A stretch of DNA of 64,000 bases from Oceanobacillus sp. J11TS1 (GTDB lineage: Bacteria; Bacillota; Bacilli; Bacillales; Amphibacillaceae), in assembly GCF_018333215.1 (NCBI RefSeq), contig NZ_BORO01000003.1, positions 124,001 to 188,000 on the forward strand. The letters run 5' to 3'. How positions within the stretch are numbered: position 1 is the first letter of the stretch; every line of letters begins with the position of its first letter. Made by a program: the position numbers and the translations under genes. This document shows, piece after piece, positions 61,111-64,000 of the stretch. Under the pieces are notes generated by a model that was not told where the DNA came from, searched no databases, and worked only from the letters and a program-made list of their open reading frames with translations.

Positions 61111-61407
61111 CTATTCTATTTCACCAACCCACGCTAACATTCCGCCAGTCATATTCGTAACATTGTATCCTTGATTGATTAAGAATTCACATGCTCTTGA
61201 ACTTCTTCCACCAGAACGACAAACCATGTAATAATGTTTATTTTTATCTATTTTGTCTAAAGAATTGGGGATGTCCCCCAAAGGAATATGTTTAGCTTCA
61301 GGAATTTTCCCCTCTGCAACTTCAACGTCTTCCCGGACATCTATAATGTGGACGTTTTCTCCATTTTTTATTTTCTCATGTAACTCTACTGCTGATATAC
61401 TTTTCAT
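61111..61407 (-). CDS. Rhodanese-domain sulfurtransferase
   Basis: A 98-residue single-domain rhodanese: VHIIDVREDVEVAEGKIPEAKHIPLG and YYMVCRSGGRSSRACEFLINQG with active-site Cys in CRSGGRS. It lies between the exporter and the CoADR gene, 11 bases from the latter, in the long operon that begins with the metallo-beta-lactamase fusion. Confidence 0.9.
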   Translation of the reverse strand: MKSISAVELHEKIKNGENVHIIDVREDVEVAEGKIPEAKHIPLGDIPNSLDKIDKNKHYYMVCRSGGRSSRACEFLINQGYNVTNMTGGMLAWVGEIE

Positions 61408-61465
61408 CAGTCTGCATCTCCTTTATTATTGTCTATTTTCGTATCTAGAAGGTTTAAAATATTAT

Positions 61466-62245
61466 TTAAGTCAAAATATCTATCCAAATTTTAATAGCAG
61501 TACCCGCAATCAAAAATGCTAATATCACTTGTAAAATTCGGGTATTCATTCTCTTTCCTACTTTTGCTCCAAGTGGTGCCGCTAATAAACTTGCTACAAT
61601 CATAATAGCAGCTGGCCAATAATCTACTTGTCCAGTAACAAGTTTACCAACACTTCCCCCGATAGAAGAAATGAACGTTACTGCTAAACTTGTTGCAATC
61701 GTCATTCGTGTTGGAATGTGCAAAACCGTAAGCATGATTGGTACAAGTAAAAAACCTCCTGCCGCACCGACTATACCAGATGCTATTCCCACAATTAATG
61801 CTAATATTGCCGCTAGCGGCTTGTTGAAGGTAACATCATTTAATGGTACATCGTCCATTTTTTTCTTTGGTACAAACATCATTACAGCTGCAATCACAGC
61901 TAGAATACCATACACAACATTTACTGCTTGCTCGGATAAGAAACTCGATCCATAACTACCAATTAAACTTCCTATTAGGATAGCTCCACCCATATAAATG
62001 ATGAGCTGCTTGTTTAGGTATCCACCTTTTCGATATGCCCATACACCTGCAATGGAAGCAAACAGTACTTGTACTGCACTTATTCCAGAAACCTCATGGG
62101 CTGTAAATGCTACTAGACCAAATAAAGGGGGAATATAAAGTAGCATTGGGTATTTAATAATGGAACCCCCAACACCTAACATACCGGATAAAAAGGAACC
62201 AATAAACCCAATCGCAAACACAACGATGATAAAAGTTAAATCCAT
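61466..62245 (-). CDS. TauE/SafE family sulfite/thiosulfate exporter
   Basis: A 259-residue membrane protein with seven to eight helices. GFIGSFLSGMLGVGGSIIKYPMLLY and VGIASGIVGAAGGFLLVPIMLTVLHIP are the paired Gly-rich repeats of TauE/SafE. In CstR-controlled operons such proteins are believed to export sulfite or thiosulfate made by persulfide oxidation. It lies between TusA and rhodanese genes in the same operon. Confidence 0.9.
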   Translation of the reverse strand: MDLTFIIVVFAIGFIGSFLSGMLGVGGSIIKYPMLLYIPPLFGLVAFTAHEVSGISAVQVLFASIAGVWAYRKGGYLNKQLIIYMGGAILIGSLIGSYGSSFLSEQAVNVVYGILAVIAAVMMFVPKKKMDDVPLNDVTFNKPLAAILALIVGIASGIVGAAGGFLLVPIMLTVLHIPTRMTIATSLAVTFISSIGGSVGKLVTGQVDYWPAAIMIVASLLAAPLGAKVGKRMNTRILQVILAFLIAGTAIKIWIDILT

Positions 62246-62308
62246 TACTAAACCTTCTTTCTAATTTAGAAAAGCGAGTAGTTCACGCTACCCGCTATTT
62301 GGTTTTCT

Positions 62309-62536
62309 TTATCCTTTTTGAATATAGAAATACAGAACATCTTCTTCTATTTTTTGTTCTAATACGGTATGGCCGCCTGATTTAGCCCATGCTGGGATAT
62401 CATTTAAAGCACCCTTATCTGTTAGTAGTACTTCAAGTACTTCACCAGAGTTAATCGTATCCATTGCTTTTTTAGTTTTTACAATTGGCATAGGACATGC
62501 TAAGCCTTTTGCATCTAATGTTTTTGTAATGTTCAT
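62309..62536 (-). CDS. TusA family sulfurtransferase
   Basis: A 75-residue protein: TLDAKGLACPMPIVKTKKAMDTI carries the conserved Cys-Pro-x-Pro active site of TusA, and GEVLEVLLTDKGALNDIPAWAKSGGH completes the fold. It is a sulfur carrier that accepts sulfane sulfur from rhodaneses. ATG at 62536 has GGGGG upstream and is preferred to an ATG five codons earlier. Confidence 0.9.
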   Translation of the reverse strand: MNITKTLDAKGLACPMPIVKTKKAMDTINSGEVLEVLLTDKGALNDIPAWAKSGGHTVLEQKIEEDVLYFYIQKG

Positions 62537-62572
62537 TTGATTTACCCCCATTTTTTTATTTCTATTGATTAA

Positions 62573-63700
62573 TTAGCGAACTGCACAACGGTTTGGACCG
62601 ATTTCCATTTCTGTTTGTTCGTCATTATTAGGTGTGATTTTCCCCATATTTACCTGACGAATTTGTTCATACGCATTTGGCTGTGGTGGTAGGTTATCTG
62701 TAACAGTACGACGGAATTCCGCTTCATCCTTGATGTTTAATCCATGATTCTCTTTAAACAAATCATCTAATCTTCTAGCCACTGTACCATCTTCATTTAA
62801 CTCATCAATAATCATGAAATGTGCAGGTAACACCACTAGGTCTTCCGCTAGTTCACGATAACGGGAATATAATGTTTCCCGTAAGTCACCTACCCAATCT
62901 TCCGCAAGTCCCGCTAAGTCAGGACGACCAATTGAGTCGATAAATAAAATGTCACCTGTTAACAAGAACTGATTGTCAATCACAAATGAAGTAGAGCCAA
63001 TGGTATGACCGGGTGAATAAAGTGCATTTACATCAATTTGAGATGCACCAATTTTCACATTTAACCCTTCTGTAAGAGGCGTGTAATCAAACACTACCTC
63101 TGTAGCATCTTTTGGTGGTAGGTAATAAATTGCCCCTGTATTTGCAGCAATTTGACGTCCACCTGAAATATGATCTGCGTGTAGGTGCGTATCAAATACA
63201 TGCTTAATTTCTACACCTTTTTCTTTCGCAAAGTTAGTGAATACGTCCGTGAAACGTACTGCATCAATAATAGCTGCTTCGCCTTCAGAAATTACCATAT
63301 AAGATAAACAGCCTTTCCCTAAGCGAACAAATTGGTATAGCTCCCCACCGTTTTCTAAATCGGAAACTTTAATTGGTTCTAGATAACTACTCCAAGACTT
63401 CATTCCACCTTCAAGGTATGCAACTTCACGACCAGCTTCAGATAGCATTTCTGCTACCATAACGGATGACCCTTCTTTCGCACATACTACTAATACTTCC
63501 TTATCCGTTGGAAGCTTAGGCAAAATCTCTTCTACACCTTCTAATAATTCGAAATAAGGAATATTTAAATACTCGAACTTGTGTCCATCAATCTTCCAAT
63601 CCTCAAATGCATCATGATTGCGAACATCTAAAATAAATAATTCTTCGTTATCAATTACTTTCCGAGCAACTTGTGCTGCAGTCCATTTATTTACAGTCAT
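62573..63700 (-). CDS. Rhodanese-metallo-beta-lactamase fusion, persulfide dioxygenase-like (CstB-like)
   Basis: A 375-residue two-domain protein. Residues 1-110 are a rhodanese domain ([42 protein letters not shown] with active Cys). The rest is a metallo-beta-lactamase domain: [17 protein letters not shown] gives the metal-binding His-x-His-x-Asp-His, followed by [12 protein letters not shown] (His), [20 protein letters not shown] (Asp) and LPAHF (His). This is the ethylmalonic-encephalopathy-protein (persulfide dioxygenase) group. In staphylococcal CstB the extra rhodanese is C-terminal; here it is N-terminal. ATG at 63700 fits the GGGGGG upstream better than TTG two codons before. First gene of the long sulfur operon. 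Confidence 0.85.
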   Translation of the reverse strand: MTVNKWTAAQVARKVIDNEELFILDVRNHDAFEDWKIDGHKFEYLNIPYFELLEGVEEILPKLPTDKEVLVVCAKEGSSVMVAEMLSEAGREVAYLEGGMKSWSSYLEPIKVSDLENGGELYQFVRLGKGCLSYMVISEGEAAIIDAVRFTDVFTNFAKEKGVEIKHVFDTHLHADHISGGRQIAANTGAIYYLPPKDATEVVFDYTPLTEGLNVKIGASQIDVNALYSPGHTIGSTSFVIDNQFLLTGDILFIDSIGRPDLAGLAEDWVGDLRETLYSRYRELAEDLVVLPAHFMIIDELNEDGTVARRLDDLFKENHGLNIKDEAEFRRTVTDNLPPQPNAYEQIRQVNMGKITPNNDEQTEMEIGPNRCAVR

Positions 63701-63708
63701 CCTCAAAT

Positions 63709-63724
63709 TACCCCCCTAGGTATA
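63709..63724 (-). promoter_or_regulatory. CstR-like operator overlapping the ribosome binding site of the fusion gene
   Basis: Minus strand TATACCTAGGGGGGTA has ATACC and GGGTA arms like the two other operators in the locus. It overlaps the G-rich ribosome binding site, so part of the resemblance may come from that. Confidence 0.4.
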
Positions 63725-63740
63725 TTTTTAATCATTTTTT

Positions 63741-63765
63741 TGCAGTGGGGAATTTCCCCACTGCA
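63741..63765. other. Perfect palindrome between the DsrE-like and fusion genes
   Basis: TGCAGTGGGGA and TCCCCACTGCA enclose three bases. No T-run follows on the transcribed (minus) strand; instead a run of A follows. It may be an RNA-processing or stabilising hairpin or a protein-binding site. Confidence 0.45.
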
Positions 63766-63771
63766 TGAAGT

Positions 63772-64000
63772 TTAGAAAGTTAATGTTGGTGATGCATTTT
63801 TTGCATATTCTAGGAATGTTACTGCTCCACCAACTTCAATACCATCAACGAAATCTTCTTTCGTAAGACCCATAACATCCATTGTCATTTGACATGCAAT
63901 AAATTTAACACCTAGTTCCTGTGCCATCTCAACTAGTTGTGGGATGGAAGGAACATTTGCTTTTTCAAACCCTTCAGCAAAATGTTCCTTCCCTGCAGGC
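63772..64000 (-). CDS. DsrE/DsrF-like (DsrE2) protein, C-terminal part (5' end outside window)
   Basis: About 75 C-terminal residues, open to the right edge: FAEGFEKANVPSIPQLVEMA, LGVKFIACQMTMDVMGL and VTFLEYAKNASPTLTF. The Cys-Gln-Met-Thr-Met-Asp-Val-Met-Gly stretch is typical of DsrE2-type sulfur carrier proteins, where the Cys binds sulfane sulfur. It lies upstream of the fusion gene on the same strand and belongs to the same sulfur locus. Confidence 0.8.
   Translation of the reverse strand, partial: PAGKEHFAEGFEKANVPSIPQLVEMAQELGVKFIACQMTMDVMGLTKEDFVDGIEVGGAVTFLEYAKNASPTLTF

Noticed and set aside
63741-63765. Perfect palindrome considered as an intrinsic terminator of the DsrE-like gene.
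   Set aside because: On the transcribed strand it is followed by A residues and not T, so it was listed only as a hairpin.
1-64000. rRNA, tRNA and CRISPR loci.
   Set aside because: None was recognised by eye on either strand; a tRNA or covariance-model scan was not possible here.

Overview
The window is low-GC Gram-positive DNA. Purine-rich AGGAGG-type ribosome binding sites, a mannose-type PTS with a DUF956 (ManO) partner, LrgAB, a DUF421 protein, catabolite-repression (cre)-like sites and Bacillus-like protein sequences point to a Bacillaceae member. A genus such as Oceanobacillus or Virgibacillus is plausible, but this is inferred from recall and was not tested.

Region 1 (about 1-24.6 kb) is mostly ordinary metabolic chromosome: the end of a carnitine-catabolism pair, a penicillin-acylase-family enzyme, a three-gene mannose-family PTS operon with DUF956, a sugar-phosphate isomerase and an oxidoreductase, LysR-lrgA-lrgB, a pyridoxamine kinase divergent from an ECF transporter S component, a UvrA-like ABC protein, and a carbon-starvation permease broken by a one-base frameshift. 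It also holds a 27-residue hydrophobic peptide gene that looks like a type I toxin, and two copies of a dispersed repeat.

Region 2 (about 24.6-52.1 kb) is an accessory/defence island. Its most striking feature is a short motif that recurs five times in one orientation, at 25677, 30886, 39684, 43408 and 48215. The motif is the 3' end of rlmH, encoding Gly-Glu-Pro-Tyr-His-Lys-stop, which is the target used by staphylococcal cassette chromosome (SCC) elements. The copy at 39684 is still attached to a recognisable but broken rlmH. The other four have no rlmH in front of them and stand between blocks of genes. Decayed large serine recombinases lie at 29.65-30.8 kb and 46.8-47.4 kb. The island therefore looks like a stack of SCC-like cassettes. 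The blocks are: 25.7-30.9 kb, an unrecognised three-gene operon with a membrane protein plus recombinase debris; 30.9-39.7 kb, a DUF4328 protein, a duplicated and broken ECF gene, an EcoRII-type restriction-modification pair, an unrecognised two-gene PD-(D/E)XK system, a small structured repeat RNA and a MazF/PemK-like protein; 39.7-43.4 kb, the rlmH relic, a chemotaxis-receptor relic, a LysR gene and a CofE-like gene; 43.4-48.2 kb, a DRT/UG-type reverse transcriptase with a structured leader and unrecognised neighbours. Outside the last motif, 48.4-52.1 kb has a tandem-domain HEPN-like protein, a nuclease, a truncated protein kinase and an unrecognised 413-residue protein.

Region 3 (about 52.8-57 kb) is a replication module of plasmid or integrative-element type: an Xre regulator, a DnaC-like loader, a wHTH initiator and a replication-relaxation protein, with two long hairpins and a cluster of iteron-like repeats.

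Region 4 (57-64 kb) is a persulfide/sulfane-sulfur detoxification locus: CstR-type repressor, several rhodaneses, DUF302, a glutaredoxin-like protein, CoA-disulfide reductase-rhodanese (with a premature stop), TauE exporter, TusA, a rhodanese-metallo-beta-lactamase fusion and the end of a DsrE-like gene. Three inverted repeats with ATACC/GGTAT arms sit in its promoter regions.

Many genes carry single-base lesions (cstA, rlmH, the reverse transcriptase, its 3' neighbour, both recombinases, the ECF copy, CoADR). Several are in homopolymers, so real decay and assembly error must be separated before any gene is called dead.
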